Origin: Streptomyces sp. BK239
Lineage (GTDB): Bacteria; Actinomycetota; Actinomycetes; Streptomycetales; Streptomycetaceae
DNA length: 64,000 bases
Assembly: GCF_004217285.1 (NCBI RefSeq)
Contig: NZ_SHKS01000012.1
Location: forward strand, 1 to 64,000
Direction of reading: 5' to 3'
In this document: piece after piece, positions 17,044-25,365 of the stretch
Numbering within the stretch: the first letter of the stretch is position 1
Layout of the letters: every line of letters starts with the position of its first letter
Notes under the pieces: generated by a model
The model's database searches: none
Told to the model about the DNA's origin: nothing
The model's input: the letters and a program-made list of their open reading frames with translations, nothing else
Made by a program: the position numbers and the translations under genes

Positions 17044-17880
17044 ATGGCGAACTACACCGCCGCCGACGTCAAGAAGCTCCGCGAGCTCACCGGCGCCGGC
17101 ATGATGGACTGCAAGAAGGCGCTGGACGAGGCCGAGGGCAACGTCGAGAAGGCCGTCGAGGCGCTCCGCATCAAGGGCCAGAAGGGCGTCGCCAAGCGCG
17201 AGGGCCGCTCCGCCGAGAACGGCGCCGTGGTCTCGATCATCGCCGACGACAACTCCTCCGGCGTCCTCGTCGAGCTGAAGTGCGAGACGGACTTCGTCGC
17301 CAAGGGCGAGAAGTTCCAGGCCGTCGCCAACGCGATCGCCGAGCACGTCGCCAAGACGTCCCCGGCCGACCTCGACGCCCTGCTCGGCTCCGAGATCGAG
17401 GCCGGCAAGACCGTCCAGGCGTTCGTGGACGAGGCCAACGCCAACCTCGGCGAGAAGATCGTCCTGGACCGCTTCGCGCAGTTCGCCGACGGCTTCGTCA
17501 TCGCGTACATGCACCGCACGATGCCCGACCTGCCCCCGCAGATCGGTGTCCTCGTCGAGCTGGACAAGCCGAACGCCGAGGTCGCCAAGGGCATCGCCCA
17601 GCACATCGCCGCCTTCGCGCCGAAGTACCTCTCCAAGGAGGACGTGCCGGCCGACGTCGTCGAGTCCGAGCGCCGCATCGCCGAGGAGACCACCCGCGCC
17701 GAGGGCAAGCCCGAGGCCGCGATCGCCAAGATCGTCGAGGGTCGCCTCAACGGCTTCTTCAAGGACGCCACCGTCCTCGGCCAGCCGTACGCGCTCGACA
17801 ACAAGAAGTCCGTCCAGAAGGTCCTGGACGAGGCCGGTGTCACCCTGAAGCGCTTCTCGCGCATCAAGGTCGGCATCTGA
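17044..17880 (+). CDS. tsf: Translation elongation factor Ts
   Basis: A 278-residue EF-Ts, the nucleotide exchange factor of EF-Tu. The N-terminal UBA-like domain (MANYTAADVKKLRELTGAGMMDCKKAL) and the core motif (VELKCETDFVAKGEKF) are clear. The ATG at 17044 has GAGAAAG about 15 bases upstream. It follows rpsB after the hairpin and a 100-base leader. Confidence 0.97.
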   Translation: MANYTAADVKKLRELTGAGMMDCKKALDEAEGNVEKAVEALRIKGQKGVAKREGRSAENGAVVSIIADDNSSGVLVELKCETDFVAKGEKFQAVANAIAEHVAKTSPADLDALLGSEIEAGKTVQAFVDEANANLGEKIVLDRFAQFADGFVIAYMHRTMPDLPPQIGVLVELDKPNAEVAKGIAQHIAAFAPKYLSKEDVPADVVESERRIAEETTRAEGKPEAAIAKIVEGRLNGFFKDATVLGQPYALDNKKSVQKVLDEAGVTLKRFSRIKVGI

Positions 17881-18068
17881 GTCCGTACCGCGATCGACGC
17901 GCGACCCCTATAGGGTCGACGTGAGTCGTCCGCGTACGCCGTCACGCACGCGTGACGGACGACAGCAGATCTGACGAGGAGGCCATTGCCGCGCACGGGT
18001 TGCGAACGACACCCCACCGGCAATGGCCTTCTTCGTATGTGCACCACGTGAAAGAGGCGGGATCTCCC
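17881..18068 (+). promoter_or_regulatory. pyrH leader with inverted repeats
   Basis: This gap contains GACCC-CTATA-GGGTC (17903-17917), where TATAGG is a possible -10. It is followed by the inverted repeat GTCACGC-AC-GCGTGAC (17941-17956), then the tsf terminator hairpin listed separately. The second repeat could be an operator or a small hairpin in the pyrH transcript. Confidence 0.4.
17980..18033 (+). terminator. Terminator after tsf
   Basis: AGGCCATTGCCG (17980-17991) pairs perfectly with CGGCAATGGCCT (18018-18029) around a 26-base loop, followed by TTCTT. A 12-bp stem with T-rich tail. Confidence 0.75.
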
Positions 18069-18827
18069 ATGACCACCAAGGCCCAGAAGAGCGACGACGG
18101 CAAAGTACACGGCCGGTTCCTGCTGAAGCTGTCCGGAGAGGCGTTCTCCGGCGGCGGCGGCCTGGGCGTCGACCCCGACGTGGTGCACAAGATCGCCCGC
18201 GAGATCGCCGCCGTCGTCCGGGACGGCGCCGAGATCGCGGTCGTCATCGGCGGCGGCAACTTCTTCCGCGGCGCCGAGCTCCAGCAGCGCGGCATGGACC
18301 GCGCCCGCTCCGACTACATGGGCATGCTCGGCACCGTCATGAACTGCCTCGCCCTCCAGGACTTCCTGGAGAAGGAAGGCATCGACAGCCGGGTCCAGAC
18401 CGCCATCACCATGGGCCAGGTCGCCGAGCCGTACATCCCGCTGCGCGCCGTGCGGCACCTGGAGAAGGGCCGCGTGGTCATCTTCGGCGCGGGCATGGGC
18501 ATGCCGTACTTCTCCACCGACACCACCGCCGCCCAGCGCGCCCTGGAGATCGACGCCGAGGCGCTGCTCATGGGCAAGAACGGCGTGGACGGCGTCTACG
18601 ACTCCGACCCGAAGACCAACCCGGAGGCGGTCAGGTTCGACGCCCTCGGCTACGGCGAGGTCATCACCCGCGACCTGAAGGTCGCCGACGCCACGGCGGT
18701 CACGCTGTGCCGCGACAACAAGCTGCCGATCCTCGTCTTCGAGCTTCTGGCCGAGGGCAATATCGCCCGGGCCGTCAAGGGTGAGAAGATCGGCACGCTT
18801 GTGGGTGAGGAAGGCGACCGGGTCTGA
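18069..18827 (+). CDS. pyrH: UMP kinase
   Basis: A 252-residue amino-acid-kinase-family UMP kinase, phosphorylating UMP to UDP. Motifs: FLLKLSGEAFSGGGGLG near the N-terminus, AVVIGGGNFFRG, and the C-terminal LLMGKNGVDGVYDSDPKTNP. The ATG at 18069 has GAGGCGGGA upstream. An in-frame GTG 21 bases upstream is less likely. First gene of the pyrH-frr-cdsA set. Confidence 0.96.
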   Translation: MTTKAQKSDDGKVHGRFLLKLSGEAFSGGGGLGVDPDVVHKIAREIAAVVRDGAEIAVVIGGGNFFRGAELQQRGMDRARSDYMGMLGTVMNCLALQDFLEKEGIDSRVQTAITMGQVAEPYIPLRAVRHLEKGRVVIFGAGMGMPYFSTDTTAAQRALEIDAEALLMGKNGVDGVYDSDPKTNPEAVRFDALGYGEVITRDLKVADATAVTLCRDNKLPILVFELLAEGNIARAVKGEKIGTLVGEEGDRV

Positions 18828-18999
18828 CCGGTCGAACCGCAGTTCGTATGACAAAGCCTGGCCGGGGGACGGACCCTGGTCGGGGGATGGACAATGTCCT
18901 GCCGGTCGGGAACCGTGCAGGAAGAAGACGCGACGCAGCCGGCCGCCGCCTCCGCAAGGAACCGCAGCCGGGCCTACTCAAGACACGCAGGAGCAAGTG

Positions 19000-19557
19000 G
19001 TGATCGAAGAGACCCTCCTCGAGGCCGAGGAGAAGATGGAGAAGGCCGTCGTGGTCGCCAAGGAGGACTTCGCCGCGATCCGCACCGGCCGTGCGCACCC
19101 GGCGATGTTCAACAAGATCGTGGCCGACTACTACGGCGCGCCGACGCCGATCAACCAGCTGGCTTCGTTCTCCGTGCCGGAGCCGCGCATGGCGGTCGTG
19201 ACCCCGTTCGACAAGAGCGCGCTGCGCAACATCGAGCAGGCCATCCGCGACTCCGACCTGGGCGTCAACCCGAGCAACGACGGCAACATCATCCGGGTGG
19301 TGTTCCCCGAGCTCACCGAGGAGCGCCGCCGCGACTACATCAAGGTCGCCAAGGGCAAGGGCGAGGACGCCAAGGTGTCCATCCGCTCCGTCCGCCGCAA
19401 GGCCAAGGACGCGATCGACAAGCTCGTCAAGGACGGCGAGGTCGGCGAGGACGAGGGCCGCCGTGCGGAGAAGGAGCTCGACGACACCACCGCGAAGTAC
19501 GTCGCTCAGGTGGACGAGCTCCTCAAGCACAAGGAAGCGGAGCTGCTCGAGGTCTGA
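19000..19557 (+). CDS. frr: Ribosome recycling factor
   Basis: A 185-residue protein, the exact usual length of RRF, which with EF-G splits post-termination ribosomes. It contains IRTGRAHPAMFNKIVADYYGAPTPINQLA and the C-terminal KVSIRSVRRKAKDAIDKL. The start is one of two adjacent GTG codons; I prefer 19000, six bases after AGGAG (18989-18993), over 18997 at only three. The stop overlaps the ATG of cdsA by one base. Confidence 0.96.
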   Translation: MIEETLLEAEEKMEKAVVVAKEDFAAIRTGRAHPAMFNKIVADYYGAPTPINQLASFSVPEPRMAVVTPFDKSALRNIEQAIRDSDLGVNPSNDGNIIRVVFPELTEERRRDYIKVAKGKGEDAKVSIRSVRRKAKDAIDKLVKDGEVGEDEGRRAEKELDDTTAKYVAQVDELLKHKEAELLEV

Positions 19558-20807
19558 TGAACGACTCTTCCTGGGGCGCTCCGCCGCACGCCGGTTCACA
19601 GGCGGGGTACTGGGGGCCCAACGACCAGGGACCTGTCCAGGGGGCCGCCCCGGCGGGTCCCGGCTACGATGCGCCTGAGGCGCAGCAGACTCGCCCCATG
19701 CCCATCGTCCCCGACGTACCCGCTCCCGGCGGACACCAGGATGACGACCGGGGGGCCGCTCGTCCGGGCGGCCCCGCGTTCCGGGACGGGACGCCTCACC
19801 GCGAGACGCCGCAGGCGTTCCGCGAGGAGTCGTCCCAGAACGAATCGTTCCCCCACGAGTCGTTCCGCGACGGGAACCGCCGCGGCGGCCCGTACCGCGA
19901 CGACACACCGTCGGTGCAGCCCCCTGCGGCGGCGCCGCAGAATCCGGAGCCCATGCCCGACGCCCCGCAGCCGGCGCCCGCACCGCAGAAGAAGAGCGCG
20001 GGCCGTGACCTGGGCGCGGCCATAGGGGTCGGCGTCGGACTCGGCGCGGTCATCGTCGCGTCGCTGTTCGTCGTCAAGGCCGTGTTCGTCGGTGTCATAG
20101 CGATCGCCGTCGTCGTCGGGCTGTGGGAGCTGACCAGCAGGCTGCAGGAGCGCAAGGGGATCAAGGCTCCGCTGGTGCCGCTCGCGCTCGGCGGGGCGGC
20201 GATGGTCGTCTCCGGGTACGTCCGGGGGGCAGAGGGCGCCTGGGTGGCCATGGCCCTCACCGCGCTGGCGGTCCTCGTCTGGCGGATGACGGAACCACCG
20301 GAGGGCTACCTCAAGGACGTCACGGCCGGTCTCTTCGCGGCGTTCTACGTCCCGTTCCTCGCCACCTTCGTCTCGCTGATGCTGACGGCCGAGGACGGCG
20401 CGCAGCGGGTCCTGATGTTCCTGATGCTGACGGTGGTCAGCGACACCGGCGCGTACGCCGTCGGCTGGCGCTTCGGCAAGCACAAGCTCGCCCCGCGCAT
20501 CAGCCCCGGAAAGACCCGCGAGGGCCTGCTCGGGGCGGTGACGTTCGCGATGGTCGCGGGCGCGCTGTGCATGCAGTTCCTGATCGACGGCGGCACCTGG
20601 TGGCAGGGCGTGCTGCTGGGCCTCGCGGTCGCGGTCAGCGCCACGCTCGGCGACCTCGGCGAGTCCATGATCAAGCGGGACCTCGGTATCAAGGACATGG
20701 GCACGCTCCTGCCCGGCCACGGCGGCATCATGGACCGCCTGGACTCCCTCCTGCCGACGGCCCCGGTGGTCTGGCTCCTCCTGGTGATCTTCGTAGGCGC
20801 CACCTGA
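19557..20807 (+). CDS. cdsA: Phosphatidate cytidylyltransferase CdsA
   Basis: A 416-residue integral membrane enzyme that makes CDP-diacylglycerol from phosphatidate and CTP, the branch point of phospholipid synthesis. The C-terminal CDP-alcohol signature is complete: SATLGDLGESMIKRDLGIKD and GHGGIMDRLDS. About eight membrane segments begin near residue 153. The first 150 residues are a Pro/Gln/Arg-rich, disordered cytoplasmic tail, typical of streptomycetes and absent in E. coli. Translation is coupled to frr by the ATGA overlap. Confidence 0.95.
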   Translation: MNDSSWGAPPHAGSQAGYWGPNDQGPVQGAAPAGPGYDAPEAQQTRPMPIVPDVPAPGGHQDDDRGAARPGGPAFRDGTPHRETPQAFREESSQNESFPHESFRDGNRRGGPYRDDTPSVQPPAAAPQNPEPMPDAPQPAPAPQKKSAGRDLGAAIGVGVGLGAVIVASLFVVKAVFVGVIAIAVVVGLWELTSRLQERKGIKAPLVPLALGGAAMVVSGYVRGAEGAWVAMALTALAVLVWRMTEPPEGYLKDVTAGLFAAFYVPFLATFVSLMLTAEDGAQRVLMFLMLTVVSDTGAYAVGWRFGKHKLAPRISPGKTREGLLGAVTFAMVAGALCMQFLIDGGTWWQGVLLGLAVAVSATLGDLGESMIKRDLGIKDMGTLLPGHGGIMDRLDSLLPTAPVVWLLLVIFVGAT

Positions 20808-20827
20808 CCACGCCGCCCCCCTGACGC

Positions 20828-20859
20828 ACGGGCCCCTGTCCTCCCGGACGGGGGCCCGT
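20828..20859 (+). terminator. Terminator after cdsA
   Basis: ACGGGCCCCTGTCC (20828-20841) pairs with GGACGGGGGCCCGT (20846-20859) across a TCCC loop, a 14-bp stem with one T-G pair. It ends the pyrH-frr-cdsA transcript. Confidence 0.85.
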
Positions 20860-20908
20860 CGCGATGTCGGAGTGCGCGTGGGCCCCCGAGACCGCCACAG
20901 TCACTGCC

Positions 20909-21232
20909 GTGACCTTGACGGACGCACTTGTCGACTCCGCCCGAACCGGCCGGATCGGCCCGCTGCACTGCGGCATGCGAAACTCCCACCGCTCGTCCTG
21001 CCCGAGTCCGAGACCCACGAAGCGACGGTCCTTCGGGAGGAACTCACCGCGGCCCTCGACAGCGCGGGCCGCCTGCACGAGGTCAACGGCAACCTCACCT
21101 TCGGGCCGGCAGCCGAGCATCCTCACCCAGCCCGCGAACGTCTGCGCGGTCCTCAGCCTCCCGGCCCGCAACAACCAGGTCCCCCACCGCGACCGGCACT
21201 GCCTCGATGTCATGCACAAACACACGGCTTGA
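20909..21232 (+). pseudogene. Frame-broken remnant of a small streptomycete protein
   Basis: Protein-like sequence changes frame twice here. From GTG 20909, one frame reads VTLTDALVDSARTGRIGPLH, a plausible N-terminus. A second frame then reads ETHEATVLREELTAALDSAG followed by RLHEVNGNLTFGP. The first frame resumes with ANVCAVLSLPARNN and stops at 21232. No single frame stays protein-like across the whole region. The N-terminus resembles small accessory proteins of streptomycetes that start SARTGRIGPL; this assignment is from memory. I read it as a decayed gene. A sequencing error is the alternative. Confidence 0.5.
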
Positions 21233-21300
21233 CCCGGGTGATCGCCCCCACCCCGGGAGCGCTCGGGGGCGCGGAGTTGATCTGCGACACTGGAAGGGTT

Positions 21301-22407
21301 ATGCCGAAGCCCGGAGAACTCACATTCGTCGCCCCCCGTGGAGCCAAGAAGCCGCCGCGGCATCTTGCTGATCTCTCGCCCGCCGAGCGGAAGGAGGCGG
21401 TGGCGGAGATCGGTGAGAAGCCGTTTCGGGCGAAGCAGCTGTCGCAGCACTACTTCGCGCGGTACGCGCACGAGCCGGCGGAGTGGACCGACATCCCCGC
21501 CGGGGCGCGGGAGAAGCTGCGGGAGGCGTTGCTTCCCGAGCTGATGACCGTCGTACGGCATCTGTCGACGGACCAGGGCACGACCCGCAAGACGCTGTGG
21601 CGGCTGTTCGACGGGACGCTCGTGGAGTCGGTGCTGATGCGCTACCCCGACCGGGTGACCATGTGCATCAGTTCGCAGGCAGGCTGCGGGATGAACTGCC
21701 CGTTCTGCGCGACCGGGCAGGCCGGTCTCGACCGGAACCTGTCCACCGCCGAGATCGTGCACCAGATCGTGGACGGGATGCGCGCGCTGCGCGACGGGGA
21801 GGTCCCCGGCGGGCCGGCCCGGCTGTCCAACATCGTCTTCATGGGCATGGGCGAGCCGCTCGCCAACTACAAGCGGGTCGTCGCCGCCATCCGCGCGCTC
21901 ACCGACCCCACCCCCGACGGGCTCGGGCTGTCGCAGCGCGGGATCACCGTGTCCACCGTCGGGCTGGTGCCGGCCATCCACCGGTTCACCGACGAGGGCT
22001 TCAAGTGCCGCCTCGCCATCTCGCTGCACGCCCCCGACGACGAGCTGCGCGACACCCTCGTCCCCGTGAACACGCGGTGGAAGGTGCGCGAGGTGCTCGA
22101 CGCCGGGTTCGAGTACGCCGAGCGGTCCGGGCGGCGCCTGTCCATCGAGTACGCGCTGATCCGCGACATCAACGACCAGGCCTGGCGCGGCGACCGGCTC
22201 GGCCGGATGCTCAAGGGCCGGCCCGTGCACGTCAACCTCATCCCGCTGAACCCCACGCCCGGGTCCAAGTGGACCGCGTCCCGGCCCGAGGACGAGAAGG
22301 CGTTCGTCGAGGCGATCGCCGCGCACGGCGTGCCCGTCACCATCCGGGACACCCGGGGCCAGGAGATCGACGGGGCCTGTGGCCAGCTCGCGGCCACCGA
22401 GCGGTAG
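21301..22407 (+). CDS. rlmN: 23S rRNA (A2503-C2) methyltransferase RlmN
   Basis: A 368-residue radical-SAM methyltransferase that methylates A2503 of 23S rRNA and A37 of some tRNAs. The cluster motif CGMNCPFC is at about 123-130, and the C-terminal Cys (GACGQL) that carries the methyl intermediate is present. Conserved VFMGMGEPLANY and SLHAPDDELRDTLVPVN are seen. The ATG follows GGAAGG by 6 bases. Confidence 0.96.
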   Translation: MPKPGELTFVAPRGAKKPPRHLADLSPAERKEAVAEIGEKPFRAKQLSQHYFARYAHEPAEWTDIPAGAREKLREALLPELMTVVRHLSTDQGTTRKTLWRLFDGTLVESVLMRYPDRVTMCISSQAGCGMNCPFCATGQAGLDRNLSTAEIVHQIVDGMRALRDGEVPGGPARLSNIVFMGMGEPLANYKRVVAAIRALTDPTPDGLGLSQRGITVSTVGLVPAIHRFTDEGFKCRLAISLHAPDDELRDTLVPVNTRWKVREVLDAGFEYAERSGRRLSIEYALIRDINDQAWRGDRLGRMLKGRPVHVNLIPLNPTPGSKWTASRPEDEKAFVEAIAAHGVPVTIRDTRGQEIDGACGQLAATER

Positions 22408-22438
22408 TCTGTTCCCGGACAAGTTCATATCTTCGTAT

Positions 22439-22522
22439 TCCGACAGGGGAGCGCCACAGCGCTGAGAGTGCGGCACCGGCCGCAGACCCTCTGAACCTCG
22501 CCCAGGTCATTCTGGGTAGGAA
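22439..22522 (+). promoter_or_regulatory. TPP riboswitch (THI element)
   Basis: The conserved pieces occur in order: ACAGGGGAGC, GCTGAGAGTGCGG, CCGCAGACCCTCTGAACCT, then GGTCATTCTGGGTAGGAAG. These are the P2/J3-2 CUGAGA sensor and the ACCCU-UGAACCUG arm, closed by TTCC/GGAA. It binds thiamine pyrophosphate and normally represses the downstream gene, here thiB. Confidence 0.95.
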
Positions 22523-22547
22523 GTTCGGTCATCACTCGAGCTGTTGC

Positions 22548-22583
22548 GCCCTGCCCGGGCCCGTTGGCGGACCCGGGCAGGGC
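22548..22583 (+). terminator. Expression-platform hairpin of the TPP riboswitch
   Basis: GCCCTGCCCGGG (22548-22559) pairs perfectly with CCCGGGCAGGGC (22572-22583), followed by a pyrimidine-rich stretch. It may be an intrinsic terminator controlled by the riboswitch. Confidence 0.65.
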
Positions 22584-22591
22584 CGCGTCTT

Positions 22592-22612
22592 CTCCTGGTC
22601 AACCCCAGGAGG
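22592..22612 (+). promoter_or_regulatory. Hairpin masking the thiB ribosome binding site
   Basis: CTCCTGG (22592-22598) pairs with CCAGGAG (22605-22611), which contains the AGGAGG Shine-Dalgarno sequence (22607-22612) 6 bases before the GTG of thiB. This would let the upstream riboswitch control translation as well. Confidence 0.65.
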
Positions 22613-22618
22613 AATCCA

Positions 22619-23719
22619 GTGCACACCAGGACGTTCGTGGCCGCGGCCGTGGGCCTCGGTCTCGTCACGCTGTCGGCGTGCGGTTCGTCGTCGTCCGGCG
22701 ACGGCGGATCGGGCGGCGACGCCGGGTCCGGCGGCGGCTCGAAGACCGTCACCCTCGTCAGCCACAGCTCGTGGTCCGTCTCCAAGAACGTGCTCGCCGA
22801 CTTCGAGAAGCGCTCCGGGTACAAGGTGCGCGTCCTGGAGGACGGCGACGCCGGGCAGGCCGTCAACAAGGCGATCCTCACCAAGGACAACCCCCAGGGC
22901 GACGTCTTCTTCGGCGTCGACAACACCCTGCTCTCCCGCGCCCTCGACAACGACCTGTTCCAGCCGTACGAGGCCAAGGGCCTCGACCAGGTCGGCGCCG
23001 AGTACCGGCTCGACGCGGACAAGCACCGGGTCACCCCCGTCGACCACGGCGACATCTGCGTCAACTACGACAAGAAGTACTTCGCCGACCACGACCTGGC
23101 CCCGCCCGCCTCCTTCGACGACCTGGTCAAGCCCGCCTACAAGAACCTCCTGGTCACCGAGAACGTCTCCACCTCCTCGCCCGGCCTCGGCTTCCTGCTG
23201 GGCACCGCCGCGCGCTACGGCGACAGCGGCTGGGAGGACTACTGGAAGAAGCTCCGGGCCAACGGCGTGAAGGTCGTCGACGGCTGGGAGCAGGCCTACA
23301 ACGAGGAGTTCTCCGGTTCGGCCGGCGGCAGGAAGGCCGGCGCCGACCGGCCGCTCGTCGTCTCCTACGCCTCCTCGCCGCCCGCCGAGGTGATCTACGC
23401 CGAGCCCAAGCCCGCCACCGCCCCGACCGGCGTCGCGGCCGGCACATGCTTCCGGCAGGTCGAGTTCGCGGGGCTGCTGAGCAACGCGAAGAACAGCGCC
23501 GGCGGCAAGGCGCTGATCGACTTCCTGCTGTCGAAGGAGTTCCAGCAGGACATGCCGCTCAACATGTACGTCTACCCGGTGGTCAAGGGCGCCGCCGTGC
23601 CCGCCGAGTTCACGAAGTACGGGCCCGCCGCCAAGGACCCCGAGACCATGGACCCGGCGAAGATCGCCGAAAACCGCGACCAGTGGGTCAAGTCGTGGAC
23701 CTCGCTCGTACTGAAGTAG
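22619..23719 (+). CDS. thiB: Thiamine ABC transporter substrate-binding lipoprotein
   Basis: A 366-residue lipoprotein: signal peptide with lipobox LSAC (Cys21), Gly/Ser linker, then a periplasmic-binding fold of the ThiB/TbpA type (GDVFFGVDNTLLSRALDNDLF; NYDKKYFADHDLAPPASFDDLVKP). It should capture thiamine or a phosphate ester outside the membrane for ThiPQ. GTG start preceded by AGGAGG. Control by the TPP riboswitch supports the assignment strongly. Confidence 0.93.
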   Translation: MHTRTFVAAAVGLGLVTLSACGSSSSGDGGSGGDAGSGGGSKTVTLVSHSSWSVSKNVLADFEKRSGYKVRVLEDGDAGQAVNKAILTKDNPQGDVFFGVDNTLLSRALDNDLFQPYEAKGLDQVGAEYRLDADKHRVTPVDHGDICVNYDKKYFADHDLAPPASFDDLVKPAYKNLLVTENVSTSSPGLGFLLGTAARYGDSGWEDYWKKLRANGVKVVDGWEQAYNEEFSGSAGGRKAGADRPLVVSYASSPPAEVIYAEPKPATAPTGVAAGTCFRQVEFAGLLSNAKNSAGGKALIDFLLSKEFQQDMPLNMYVYPVVKGAAVPAEFTKYGPAAKDPETMDPAKIAENRDQWVKSWTSLVLK

Positions 23720-25365
23720 CCCCGGCCAGGAGGCGTTCGGGGAACGCGGCGCGGCTCGGGCTCATGGCCCTGCCCGTCGCGTTCTTCGGGGTCTTCTTCG
23801 CCTGGCCCGTCGCCGCGATCGTCGCGCGCGGGCTCGACGTCGACGGCACATGGCGCTTCGGCCGTCTCCTCGACGTGCTCGGGCAGTCCGACATCCGGCA
23901 CGTCCTGTGGTTCACCGCCTGGCAGGCGCTCGCCTCCACCGCGCTCACCCTGCTGGTGGCGCTGCCGGGGGCGTACGTCTTCGCCCGCTTCTCCTTTCCC
24001 GGCAAGGAGGTGCTGCGGGCCGTCGTCACCGTCCCGTTCGTGCTGCCGACGGTCGTGGTCGGCACGGCGTTCCTGGCGCTCGTCGGGCGGGGCGGGCTGC
24101 TCGACGAGCTGTGGGGCGTACGGCTGGACACGACGGTGTGGGCGATCCTGCTCGCCCACGTCTTCTTCAACTACGCGGTCGTCGTACGGACCGTGGGCGG
24201 GCTGTGGGCGCAGCTCGACCCCCGTCAGGAGGAGGCCGCGCGGCTGCTCGGCGCCTCCCGGCTGCGGGCCTGGCGCACGGTCACCCTGCCCGCCCTCGGG
24301 CCCGCCGTGGCCGCCGCCGCGCTGATGGTCTTCCTGTTCACCTTCACCTCTTTCGGCGTGGTCCAGATCCTCGGCGGGCCCACGTTCTCCACGCTGGAGG
24401 TGGAGATCTACCGGCAGACCTCGGAGATCTTCGACCTGTCCACGGCCGCCGTCCTGACCATCGTGCAGTTCCTGGCCGTCGGCGCGATCCTCGCCGTGCA
24501 CGCCTGGACGGTGCGGCGGCGGGAGAGCGCGCTGCGGCTGGTGGACGCGAAGCTGACCGCGCGGCGGCCCCGTGGAGCCGGGCAGTGGGCGCTGCTCGGC
24601 GGGGTGCTGACGAGCGTCGCCGTGCTGCTGGTGCTGCCGCTCGCCGTGCTGGTGCAGCGCTCGCTGGACGCGCCGGACTTCGCCTACTACCGGGCGCTGA
24701 CCCGTGACGACGGCAACGTCTTCCTGGTCCCGCCGATCGAGGCGGTCGGCAACTCGCTGGAGTACGCCGCCGCCGCGACCGCCGTCGCGGTGCTGATCGG
24801 CGGCCTGGCCGCGGCGGCGCTCACCCGGCGGGACGCCGGACGCCTCGTCCGCGGCTTCGACGCGCTGCTGATGCTGCCGCTGGGCGTCTCGGCGGTGACC
24901 GTCGGCTTCGGCTTCCTCATCGCGCTCGACGAGCCCCCGCTCGACCTGCGCGGCACGTGGATGCTGGTGCCGCTCGCGCAGGCGCTGGTCGGCGTGCCGT
25001 TCGTCGTGCGGACCATGCTGCCGGTGCTGCGGGCGGTGGACGTACGACTGCGGGAGGCGGCCGCCGTGCTGGGTGCGTCGCCGTGGCGGGTGTGGCGGGA
25101 GGTCGATCTGCCGCTGGTGCGGCGGGCGTTGCTGGTCGCCGCCGGGTTCGCCTTCGCGGTGTCGCTCGGGGAGTTCGGGGCGACGGTGTTCATCGCCCGG
25201 CCCGACAACCCGACACTGCCGGTCGCCGTGGCCCGGCTGCTGGGCCGTGCCGGAGAACTCAACTACGGCCAGGCGATGGCTCTTTCGACGATTCTGATGC
25301 TGGTGTGCGCGGTGGCCCTGCTGGTGCTTGAGCGGCTGCGCACCGACCGGACCGGGGAGTTCTGA
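23695..25365 (+). CDS. thiP: Thiamine ABC transporter permease (fused double domain)
   Basis: About 556 residues with two tandem permease domains, each with an EAA loop: EEAARLLGASRLRAWRTVTLPALGP (first half) and REAAAVLGASPWRVWREVDLPLVRR (second half), around twelve membrane segments in all, as in ThiP. I chose GTG 23695, overlapping thiB by 25 bases; ATG 23764 would still keep the first membrane segment. It ends in the TGATG that starts thiQ. Confidence 0.9.
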   Translation: MDLARTEVAPARRRSGNAARLGLMALPVAFFGVFFAWPVAAIVARGLDVDGTWRFGRLLDVLGQSDIRHVLWFTAWQALASTALTLLVALPGAYVFARFSFPGKEVLRAVVTVPFVLPTVVVGTAFLALVGRGGLLDELWGVRLDTTVWAILLAHVFFNYAVVVRTVGGLWAQLDPRQEEAARLLGASRLRAWRTVTLPALGPAVAAAALMVFLFTFTSFGVVQILGGPTFSTLEVEIYRQTSEIFDLSTAAVLTIVQFLAVGAILAVHAWTVRRRESALRLVDAKLTARRPRGAGQWALLGGVLTSVAVLLVLPLAVLVQRSLDAPDFAYYRALTRDDGNVFLVPPIEAVGNSLEYAAAATAVAVLIGGLAAAALTRRDAGRLVRGFDALLMLPLGVSAVTVGFGFLIALDEPPLDLRGTWMLVPLAQALVGVPFVVRTMLPVLRAVDVRLREAAAVLGASPWRVWREVDLPLVRRALLVAAGFAFAVSLGEFGATVFIARPDNPTLPVAVARLLGRAGELNYGQAMALSTILMLVCAVALLVLERLRTDRTGEF

